Shown: positions 1-5,711 of the stretch, piece after piece
Layout: each line of letters begins with the position of its first letter
Position numbering within the stretch: the stretch's first letter is position 1
Source of the DNA: Caldilineae bacterium
Lineage (GTDB): Bacteria > Chloroflexota > Anaerolineae > J102
Reading direction: 5' to 3'
Length of the DNA stretch: 9,885 nucleotides
Assembly: GCA_003694905.1 (NCBI GenBank)
Contig: RFJM01000323.1
Location: forward strand, 1-9,885
Program-made: the position numbers and the translations under genes
The notes under the pieces: generated by a model
The model's input: only the letters and a program-made list of their open reading frames with translations
Databases searched by the model: none
Told to the model about the DNA's origin: nothing

Positions 1-209
1 ATCCGCAGCGTCGGCCGGCGAGACAGGCGGCCGGGGTTTCCGCTTCTCGGGCAGAGCTGGATGTGGGACAGGCTTTCCAGCCTGTCCGGATGCCGGCCCA
101 CGCAGCACGGCCTGGCAAGCTGAAACGGTCGTTAATCGTCTGGTCGGGTCGGGCCGCCTCTTTTTCCGGGGGGCGCTGCCCCCGGCCGCCCCCAAATTCA
201 AATGCACCC
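1..209 (+). repeat. Dispersed palindromic repeat, copy A
   Basis: This stretch aligns by eye at about 90% identity to the reverse complement of 4374-4582, and its 3' two-thirds aligns to the reverse complement of 9743-9885. About 50 bases from position 66 are identical between copies A and B. The centre is a perfect hairpin at 66-87 with 9-base arms (GGACAGGCT and its complement) and a four-base loop. Outside it, further blocks are inverted copies of each other, such as GTTTCCGCTT near 37 and AAGCTGAAAC near 118. The whole unit is therefore a long imperfect palindrome. Its outer left end may lie before the window. It contains an open frame starting at 63, which I do not regard as a gene. The gene-proximal end, an AAATTCAAA-like tract, faces the dehydrogenase gene. 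Confidence 0.9.
66..87. repeat. Core hairpin of repeat copy A
   Basis: Perfect 9-bp inverted repeat, GGACAGGCT paired with AGCCTGTCC. The loop is TTCC on the plus strand and GGAA, a GNRA-type tetraloop, on the minus strand. The same hairpin recurs at 4496-4517 and, with one arm mismatch, at 9863-9884. Confidence 0.9.
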
Positions 210-422
210 GTCACAACCGGCGAGAAGCCGGCTCGCGCAGGCTGCGCCAGGCGTCGGCCTGGGGTGACGCTAGGCCGGCGAAGGCTGGCCTCTGGACGTA
301 CGTTTAGACAGGGTGACCTTTCGTCGGCGGGCAAAGGGCGCTAAGAAGCTCTGGCCCTCAACACATAGAATACCGGCAGTACACCGACCCGGTTTGATAC
401 AGTCTCGACGAATGGTCCCCGC

Positions 423-452
423 TTGACAGATGAGCCGAGGTCGTGGGATAAT
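423..452 (+). promoter_or_regulatory. Sigma-70-type promoter for the E1 gene
   Basis: A consensus -35 box TTGACA (423-428) is followed by an 18-base spacer and the -10 box GATAAT (447-452, five of six matches to TATAAT). Transcription would begin near 459. This leaves a leader of about 67 bases before the ATG at 526. It also makes a protein start at 430 or 451 unlikely, because those codons fall inside the promoter. From 210 to 422 I see only repeat-flanking sequence with small GC-rich hairpins and no gene. Confidence 0.75.
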
Positions 453-476
453 GAAAGAAATCGAAAGTACTAGAAA

Positions 477-497
477 GTTTGCGAAGTGTTCGCAAAC
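477..497. promoter_or_regulatory. Operator-like perfect palindrome in the E1 leader
   Basis: GTTTGCGAA (477-485) and its exact reverse complement (489-497) flank a GTG centre. The site starts about 18 bases after the predicted transcription start and ends 28 bases before the ATG. A dimeric repressor bound here could block the promoter. As RNA it would fold into a tight 8-9 bp hairpin, but a C-rich stretch and no U-run follow it, so an operator seems likelier than a terminator. The regulator is not identified. Confidence 0.65.
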
Positions 498-525
498 CCC
501 TTCTCTTGTGGAGTTGCAAGTCATT

Positions 526-2988
526 ATGACAAAAGCCATTCTTATTGACCCGGCTGAAGCTCGCAAACCGGGCGTGATCAGGGGCCCCGAAATCCCGGTG
601 AATGCCTACGTCTCGGATCCCAAGAAAGAAGCGGAGAAGTACGGCACAGAGGCGCTGGTACGCATGTATCGCGACATGGTGTTTATCCGCGAATTCGAGA
701 CAATGCTGGACAAGATCAAGAAAGAGGGAGCATGGCAAGGGATATCCTACACGCACAAAGGTCCTGCACATCTCTCGATCGGCCAGGAAGCGGCCGTGGT
801 CGGTCAGGCATTTCACCTGACCCCGGATGACTTCATCTTCGGATCACATCGGAGCCATGGGGAGATCCTGGCCAAGAGCTTCTCGGCCATCAGCAAGCTG
901 GATGAGCAAACCCTGCTGGAGATCATGGAGACGTACATGGATGGTAGGCCACTACGCGTGGTAGAACGGTTGTCGGCCGATGGCACCGTCAAAGACCTGG
1001 CCACAAACTACGTACTCTACGGTACACTGGCGGAAATCTTCGGTCGGGAAAACGGCTTCAACAAGGGGATGGGCGGCTCGATGCATGCGTTCTTCCCGCC
1101 GTTCGGCGTCATGCCCAACAACGCCATTGTCGGCGGCTCGGCCGATATCGCCACCGGTGCGGCATTGTTCAAGCGCGTTAACCGCAAGCCGGGCATCGTC
1201 ATTGCCAACATCGGCGACGGGTCCATGGGATGCGGGCCGGTATGGGAGGCGATGATGTTCGCTGCCATGGACCAGTATCACACGTTATGGCCGGAGGAAA
1301 TCGGCGGTGCCCCCCCTATCCTATTCAATTTCATGAATAACTTCTACGGAATGGGAGGACAGCCCCAGGGCGAGACCATGGGGTTTGGTATGCTGGCGCG
1401 GGTCGCGCTGGGGGTGAATCCCGAGGCCATGCATGCCGAGCGGATCGACGGCTACAATCCCCTGGCTGTAGCCGATGCCATCGAGCGCAAGAAGAAGATC
1501 TTATTGGAAGGCAAGGGGCCGGTGCTCTTGGACACGGTGACCTATCGCTTTTCGGGGCATTCGCCTTCCGACGCAATGGCCTACCGCACGAAAGAGGAGC
1601 TGGAGCTGTGGATGCAGCAGGATTCGCTGGTGGCTTTCGGCGAGTATCTGTTGGCCAACGGCCATGCGGATGAGGAACTGCTGAACCGCCTGCGCGAGGA
1701 TGCGCGCGAGCGGCTGCGCAAAGTTCTGCAGGCGGCCGTCGATCTCGAGGTCTCGCCTCGGGTGGATGTGCACAGTGATGCCATCGGCAACATGATGTTT
1801 TCCAATGAGATGCGAGATCGCATGGCCGAAGGCGCACCGGAAGTATTGTTGCCCAAAGAGAAGACGCGCTTCAAGATAACATCGCAAAAGGCGCGCTTTG
1901 GCCTGGACGAGAAAGGCAACCCCCTGCCGAAGGCACGGTGTCTGACCTACGCGGAAGCTCTGTTCGAAGCCATGCTCTACCGCTTCTACGAAGATCCCAC
2001 CATGGTGGCGTATGGAGAAGAGAATCGGGATTGGGGGGGGGCCTTCGGCGTGTATCGGGGTTTGACGGAGGCGTTGCCCTATCATCGTCTGTTCAATACG
2101 CCTATCTCGGAGGCAGCCATCGTGGGCACGGCCGTCGGTTACGCCATCTCGGGTGGACGGGTGGTGGCCGAGCTGATGTATACCGATTTCATGGGTAGGG
2201 CGGGGGATGAGATCTTTAACCAGATGGCCAAGTGGCAGGCCATGTCGGCCAATGTCCTGAAGATGCCCATGGTGCTGCGGGTCTCGGTAGGCTCCAAGTA
2301 CGGTGCACAGCATTCCCAGGACTGGACCTCGATCGTCGCGCACATACCCGGTCTGAAAGTCATGTTCCCCGCTACCGCCTACGATGCCAAAGGCATGTTA
2401 AACCTGGCGCTACGCGGAACGGACCCGGTGGTGTTCTTCGAAAGCCAACGGCTGTACCCCGAACCGGAAACCCTGGTGGAAGGGGGGGTGCCGGTGGAGT
2501 ACTACGAGGTACCAATGGGCGAGCCTGCGTTGCGCCGAACCGGCTCTGACATCACCATCGTGACCATTGGTGCCACCCTGTACCGGGCGTTGGCCGCAGC
2601 CCAGGAACTGGAGGAGCGCTACGGCGTCACGGCCGAGGTCATCGATGCGCGGTTTCTCAATCCCCTCAACTATGCACCAATCGTCGAGTCGGTCAAGAAG
2701 ACCGGCAAGATCTTGATCGCTTCCGATGCCTGTGAGCGAGGTTCCTTTGCCCATACCATCGCCTCCAATGTCAGCCAGCTGGCCTTCGACTACCTGGATG
2801 GCCCTGCCGTCGTTCTCGGTTCTCGTAACTGGATAACGCCGCCGGCCGAGCTGGAAGAAGGCTTCTTCCCGCAGAAGGAATGGATCATCGACGCCATCCA
2901 CGAACGCATCATGCCGTTACCCGGGCATATACCCACCACGGTGCAGACCACCGGCGAGATCCTGCGACTCAATCGCATGGGTGTCTAA
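526..2988 (+). CDS. Fused alpha-beta E1 component of a 2-oxoacid (or acetoin) dehydrogenase
   Basis: An 820-residue thiamine-diphosphate enzyme joining E1 alpha and E1 beta in one chain. By family it decarboxylates a 2-oxoacid (or acetoin) and passes the acyl group to a lipoyl E2 in the cytoplasm. The alpha half has the HRSHG segment (His108, His111), GGSMH (His187), the ThDP/Mg motif GDG at 230-232 with its paired NN at 271-272, and the SGHS loop (343-346). The beta half begins near residue 470. It carries ISEAA with the expected catalytic-type Glu529, and a transketolase C-terminal domain at about 660-800. GDG and NN are 39 residues apart, longer than the usual 26-28, owing to an insert around HTLWPEEIGG. 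A further insert follows HRSHG. The ATG at 526 was chosen because upstream in-frame starts overlap the promoter; a GGAG lies 12 bases before it, a rather long spacing. No E2 or E3 gene is nearby, so the substrate (pyruvate, branched-chain oxoacid or acetoin) is undecided. Confidence 0.93.
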   Translation: MTKAILIDPAEARKPGVIRGPEIPVNAYVSDPKKEAEKYGTEALVRMYRDMVFIREFETMLDKIKKEGAWQGISYTHKGPAHLSIGQEAAVVGQAFHLTPDDFIFGSHRSHGEILAKSFSAISKLDEQTLLEIMETYMDGRPLRVVERLSADGTVKDLATNYVLYGTLAEIFGRENGFNKGMGGSMHAFFPPFGVMPNNAIVGGSADIATGAALFKRVNRKPGIVIANIGDGSMGCGPVWEAMMFAAMDQYHTLWPEEIGGAPPILFNFMNNFYGMGGQPQGETMGFGMLARVALGVNPEAMHAERIDGYNPLAVADAIERKKKILLEGKGPVLLDTVTYRFSGHSPSDAMAYRTKEELELWMQQDSLVAFGEYLLANGHADEELLNRLREDARERLRKVLQAAVDLEVSPRVDVHSDAIGNMMFSNEMRDRMAEGAPEVLLPKEKTRFKITSQKARFGLDEKGNPLPKARCLTYAEALFEAMLYRFYEDPTMVAYGEENRDWGGAFGVYRGLTEALPYHRLFNTPISEAAIVGTAVGYAISGGRVVAELMYTDFMGRAGDEIFNQMAKWQAMSANVLKMPMVLRVSVGSKYGAQHSQDWTSIVAHIPGLKVMFPATAYDAKGMLNLALRGTDPVVFFESQRLYPEPETLVEGGVPVEYYEVPMGEPALRRTGSDITIVTIGATLYRALAAAQELEERYGVTAEVIDARFLNPLNYAPIVESVKKTGKILIASDACERGSFAHTIASNVSQLAFDYLDGPAVVLGSRNWITPPAELEEGFFPQKEWIIDAIHERIMPLPGHIPTTVQTTGEILRLNRMGV

Positions 2989-3021
2989 AATAACGGCCTG
3001 GCTGAGAGCCAGGCCGTTATT
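2989..3021. terminator. Bidirectional intrinsic terminator between convergent genes
   Basis: A perfect 15-bp inverted repeat (AATAACGGCCTGGCT and its complement) with a three-base loop begins directly after the E1 stop codon. Its A/T outer arms give TTATTACTT after the stem on the plus strand and TTATTTTAGA on the minus strand. It can therefore serve both the E1 gene and the CBS gene, whose stop is at 3045. Confidence 0.85.
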
Positions 3022-3044
3022 ACTTGCCATCTGTCGACACGACA

Positions 3045-3716
3045 TCAGGGTACCGCACGGATGGCGCACATCCGTCGTTCGCGCACATCCACAACGTCGA
3101 TGTCCACAGCCTCAAGTGCCGCTTTGAGCTTGCCCGCGTCGGCTCCCTGTTCTTTCACCATAACTCGTTTGCGCTTGCCACCCGGCTCGTTCAGGGTGGC
3201 CACGGCAATGATATTGCCGCCGTTTTCGTTGACGATGGCACCGATTTGGGCCAGCACGCCCCGTCCTTCCTCCACGCTCAGGACGAAGCGCAGCCCAGGC
3301 ACTTCGCCACCGCTGAGCATTTCCACAAAGACGCGGAAGAAATCGGTCTCGGTGATGATGCCCACCAGCTTGTCTCCATCCAGCACGGGCATGGCCCCGA
3401 ATTTCCTCTCAATCAGCACCCGAGCTGCCTCCTCGAGCGGGCAATCGGGGCTGGTAACATACACCGGGCTGGTCATGATCTCGCGGGCAGTCACCCTATC
3501 CAACAACGCATTCATCTCCCACCGGCTCAGGGTAGTGGCCGGTGAGGGCATACTGGCCATGACATCGTGATCCGAAACGATGCCGACGAGCCGACCATCC
3601 TCCACCACGGGCACACGGCGGATCTTTTTCTCGCGCATGATCTGAGCGATCTCAGGCAGGGTGGTCTGCGGCGAAACCGTGATGGGGTCGGGGGTCATGG
3701 CGTCTTTGACAAACAT
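3045..3716 (-). CDS. CBS-CBS-ACT regulatory protein, AcuB-like
   Basis: A soluble 223-residue protein. Two CBS domains (about residues 5-56 and 77-133) show the usual pattern: DAMTPDP, then RRVPVVEDGRLVGIVSDHD in the first, and EIMTSP, then AMPVLDGDKLVGIITETDF in the second. An ACT-like domain follows (about 141-212, starting LRFVLSVEEGRGVLAQI). Paired CBS domains usually bind adenine nucleotides, and ACT domains bind small ligands such as amino acids. The architecture matches AcuB of the Bacillus acetoin locus. The start at 3716 is chosen over the in-frame ATG at 3737 because an AAGGAGGG ribosome site ends five bases before it. The gene converges on the E1 gene, so a metabolic link is possible but is inference. 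The direct target is unknown. I found no convincing promoter in 3717-4009. Confidence 0.9.
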   Translation of the reverse strand: MFVKDAMTPDPITVSPQTTLPEIAQIMREKKIRRVPVVEDGRLVGIVSDHDVMASMPSPATTLSRWEMNALLDRVTAREIMTSPVYVTSPDCPLEEAARVLIERKFGAMPVLDGDKLVGIITETDFFRVFVEMLSGGEVPGLRFVLSVEEGRGVLAQIGAIVNENGGNIIAVATLNEPGGKRKRVMVKEQGADAGKLKAALEAVDIDVVDVRERRMCAIRAVP

Positions 3717-3843
3717 GTGGCCCTCCTTGGCTTGCAATGAAACAATGTTGAGCTTGAGTCAGAATAGTGCAGTAGAAACGGTCTCCTGGTGTCTGGTCCC
3801 GGCATGGTGCGGTGGAACAACAGAGCCGCTTCTTGCAAATTGG

Positions 3844-3866
3844 TTGGCTCACCTTATTTTGGCTCA
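3844..3866. repeat. Short direct repeat upstream of the CBS gene
   Basis: TTGGCTCA occurs at 3844-3851 and again at 3859-3866, 15 bases apart, in the otherwise featureless stretch 3717-4009. It could be a tandem protein-binding site about 130 bases before the CBS start codon, but two eight-base words are weak evidence. I see nothing else in this stretch. Confidence 0.3.
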
Positions 3867-4009
3867 ACTTGTCCGTTAACACAAATCGCCGGCGCGTGTC
3901 ATTTTCGGGGTGATTCGCAACCTTCCGTCGATCCTGTCCGGCCCCGCTGGGCGAGGCGGGGGCACCTCGAGGGTAGGCGCGAGCGATACCCGGCTCCCGG
4001 CTGACCACC

Positions 4010-4044
4010 AAAGAAAAACCCGTGCCCTGAATCCAGAGCACGGG
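4010..4044 (-). terminator. Intrinsic terminator of the SRP RNA gene
   Basis: Read on the minus strand, a 10-bp stem (CCCGTGCTCT with AGGGCACGGG, one G-T wobble) and a six-base loop are followed by TTTTTCTTT. It begins 12 bases after the predicted RNA 3' end. It separates the RNA from the CBS gene downstream on the same strand. Confidence 0.93.
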
Positions 4045-4056
4045 CCGATAAGACAT

Positions 4057-4321
4057 GGTCGTGCACCTCCCGTCGAATTCGCACCGACTTCCGCCGCTCT
4101 CCTGCAGTCCGACGCAGGCATCCTCGTGGCACCCGTGAGTGACTGCTTAGGGCTGCTACCTTCCGGTCCTGACCCGGTTCACAGGCTCACGCCGCACGAG
4201 ACCCACGCCGTGACACTGCCGGCGCAGACACGAGAGCCGTGCTCATCCTCGGGGAGGAATTCGATCCCGCTATAGCGGATTGCGGGTGCAGGGCACCGCT
4301 AGCTCCCCATCTAGCACGACC
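4057..4321 (-). ncRNA. ffs: Signal recognition particle RNA, large bacterial type with Alu domain
   Basis: The RNA that scaffolds Ffh in the signal recognition particle and targets nascent membrane and secreted proteins. The diagnostic helix 8 is present on the minus strand: GGGTCAGG, A, CC, the GGAA tetraloop, GG, T, then AGCAGCC at about 4150-4177. The first eight bases (GGTCGTGC, 4321-4314) pair exactly with the last eight (GCACGACC, 4064-4057), closing helix 5 and fixing a length of about 265 nt. This is close to the roughly 270-nt Bacillus RNA and far longer than the 114-nt 4.5S RNA of E. coli. The 5' part (GGGGAGCTAGCGGTGCCC and a CCGCTATAGCGG hairpin) resembles the Alu domain of large bacterial SRP RNAs. 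The pair next to the tetraloop stem is A-U instead of the E. coli U-A, a compensatory change supporting the fold. Confidence 0.96.
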
Positions 4322-4327
4322 GTGGTG

Positions 4328-4356
4328 ATCATACCCTGCCACCAGACTTTTGTCAA
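4328..4356 (-). promoter_or_regulatory. Consensus promoter of the SRP RNA gene
   Basis: On the minus strand a perfect TTGACA (4356-4351), exactly 17 spacer bases and TATGAT (4333-4328, five of six) place transcription at about 4321. That is the base where the paired 5' end of the RNA begins. Such a near-consensus promoter fits a highly expressed stable RNA. Repeat copy B starts only about 18 bases upstream. Confidence 0.92.
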
Positions 4357-4373
4357 AACCGAGTAGGGTGGCC

Positions 4374-4620
4374 GGTGTGTTTCAATTTGGGGGGCGGCCG
4401 GGGGGCAGCGCCTCCCGGAAAAGAGTCGGCCTGACCCGACCAGACGAGTAACGACCGTTTCAGCTCGCCAGGCCGTGCTGCGTGGGCCGGCATCCGGACA
4501 GGCTGGAAAGCCTGTCCTACATACAGCTCTGCCTGACAAGCTGAAACCCCGGCCGCCTGTCTGGTCGGCCGACGCCGCGGATGCGGGGCAGCGCCCCCGC
4601 CCCCCCCTTGCTGGGGGCCC
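4374..4620 (-). repeat. Dispersed palindromic repeat, copy B
   Basis: The most complete copy, reading on the minus strand in the same sense as copy A. The part from 4374 to 4582 matches copy A at about 90%. Left of that on the minus strand lies GC-rich sequence at 4583-4620 (GGGGGCGCTGCCCC) that mirrors the GGCGCTGCC block at the other end. This suggests that the palindrome spans about 245 bp. Inverted block pairs include GTTTCAGCTTGTCAGG against CCTGGCGAGCTGAAAC, and CGACCAGAC against GTCTGGTCG. It fills the space between the flippase stop and the SRP RNA promoter. The remaining 4621-4671 shows no feature, and no classical U-tract terminator follows the flippase gene. The outer limit near 4620 is uncertain. 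Confidence 0.88.
4496..4517. repeat. Core hairpin of repeat copy B
   Basis: Perfect 9-bp arms GGACAGGCT and AGCCTGTCC with a GGAA loop on the plus strand, identical in sequence to the core of copy A read on the opposite strand. Confidence 0.9.
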
Positions 4621-4671
4621 TTACCGGCCCGGCGCACCAGCCGCCCCACTTTGAAACGTACCCTGGGATAG

Positions 4672-5649
4672 CTACAGTTCAGGCTCGGGACGAGAGGTCG
4701 GTTGAGGGCGCAAAGTCTGCTCGAGCAGGAGTAGTCCGCCGACAAGACCTGTAACGACGGTCGCCGCATAGACGATGAGCGACATGGCAAAAGCCGTCTC
4801 ACCGGGAACGCCCAGTTGTCCAAACAGGCCCACGTAGCTCAGCTCGCGCACCCCTACGCCGCCGAAGGAAGGCAGCAACAGGGCCAGCGATACCAGAGGC
4901 ACCAGGACAAGATAGTCTGCCGCCGGCAATCTGATTCCTACGGCCAGACCTGCCAGCATGTTGATCAGGATCCAGTCAAAGTTGAAAATGAGCGAAGCGG
5001 CCAGGGCCGTAAAGAGTATACGGCGCTCATATCCCTGTAACGCCATATAGAGGGGCCGAAACCAGGTGAGCCTCTCTACTCGCGAGCGTAGTGCCCCGGG
5101 CAGCAGGCCGAGAAGGCGGTCTCGCAGGTACATCACCAGCCGTTGCTGGCGCAGCAGCGCAAAACCCCCTGCCGCGAGCACAAAGAGCGCCACAACCACG
5201 GCATAGAGCGACATGGGAATATCGGCCCTGCTGAGAGGAATGGCAACTACCCCCAGCCCCAGCAGCACCAGAATCCCCAGAAACCTGTCCAGCAACACGG
5301 TTCCCACCGCGCTCGGGGTCTGCCTGCTGTACTGGGCCAGCTCAACGGTGCGTACCACATCGCCGCCGAAACCTGTGGGCAAGAGCGTATTGAAAAAGGC
5401 TCCGATATAGTACCAGCGGCTTAGCCGCAGGTAGGGTACGCGTACACCCTGGGCATCCAACAGGATCTTCCAGCGTACGGTCCTGAGGAGGATGCTGACA
5501 ATGAACAGCGCCGTGGTTGCCAGCGTCCAGCGCAGATCGGCGGCTGCGAGCTGCCGGCCGATGGCAGCCGTGTCTATTTTGCTTAGTAGCAGGAGAATCA
5601 GACCGACACTGACGGCGATCTTGAGCAGGGTTTTGGCAAAAGCGGGCAT
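4672..5649 (-). CDS. Flippase-like integral membrane protein (LPG-synthase TM / YbhN / UPF0104 family)
   Basis: A 325-residue inner-membrane protein with about eight hydrophobic segments. The family marks are visible: LRTVRWKILL near residue 60, NTLLPTGFGGDVVR near 90-103, DRFLGILVLLGLG near 120, and LPSFGGVGVRE near 260-270. The family includes the membrane half of MprF and lone proteins such as AglD and YbhN, proposed to move or modify glycolipids. The lysyl-transferase domain of MprF is absent, so lysyl-phosphatidylglycerol synthesis is not expected. It is divergent from a lipid-sugar glycosyltransferase 62 bp away, so a shared role in envelope glycolipid handling is plausible but inferred. 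The ATG at 5649 has no good Shine-Dalgarno sequence. The C-terminus is a short polar tail rich in Pro and Arg. Confidence 0.88.
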   Translation of the reverse strand: MPAFAKTLLKIAVSVGLILLLLSKIDTAAIGRQLAAADLRWTLATTALFIVSILLRTVRWKILLDAQGVRVPYLRLSRWYYIGAFFNTLLPTGFGGDVVRTVELAQYSRQTPSAVGTVLLDRFLGILVLLGLGVVAIPLSRADIPMSLYAVVVALFVLAAGGFALLRQQRLVMYLRDRLLGLLPGALRSRVERLTWFRPLYMALQGYERRILFTALAASLIFNFDWILINMLAGLAVGIRLPAADYLVLVPLVSLALLLPSFGGVGVRELSYVGLFGQLGVPGETAFAMSLIVYAATVVTGLVGGLLLLEQTLRPQPTSRPEPEL

Positions 5650-5697
5650 AGCATCGTCGGGCGGCGCTCGAATTTCACCCCTGGGCCGGGCTTCGCC

Positions 5698-5711
5698 TAC
5701 AATGGGGCCCT
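5698..5711 (+). promoter_or_regulatory. TACAAT -10 element of a probably leaderless glycosyltransferase mRNA
   Basis: TACAAT at 5698-5703 is followed by eight bases and then the ATG at 5712. Transcription would begin within one or two bases of the start codon, and no ribosome site is present (only GGGGCCCT). The -35 region is poor. The same arrangement occurs at 9671-9676. Confidence 0.55.

Noticed and set aside
63..344. 93-residue open frame starting MGQAFQPVRMPAHA
   Set aside because: It is a translation of repeat copy A. A similar peptide appears in the matching frame of copy B only because the DNA is repeated. It has no ribosome site and no recognisable domain.
430..525. N-terminal extension of the E1 protein (start at 430 or 451)
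   Set aside because: These codons overlap the -35/-10 promoter and the operator-like palindrome. The extension does not resemble E1 sequence, and the ATG at 526 is the better start.
1501..2343. 280-residue minus-strand open frame opposite the E1 gene
   Set aside because: It lies antisense to a well-supported enzyme gene. Its His/Arg/Gly-rich composition is typical of GC-rich shadow frames.
3717..3870. Promoter for the CBS gene (for example TTGTGT with CAAAAT)
   Set aside because: The best pairs match only three or four of six bases in each box, too weak to report as a feature.
4353..4823. 156-residue minus-strand open frame
   Set aside because: It runs from inside the flippase gene through repeat copy B and has no family similarity that I recognise. 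Its peptide is explained by the repeat.
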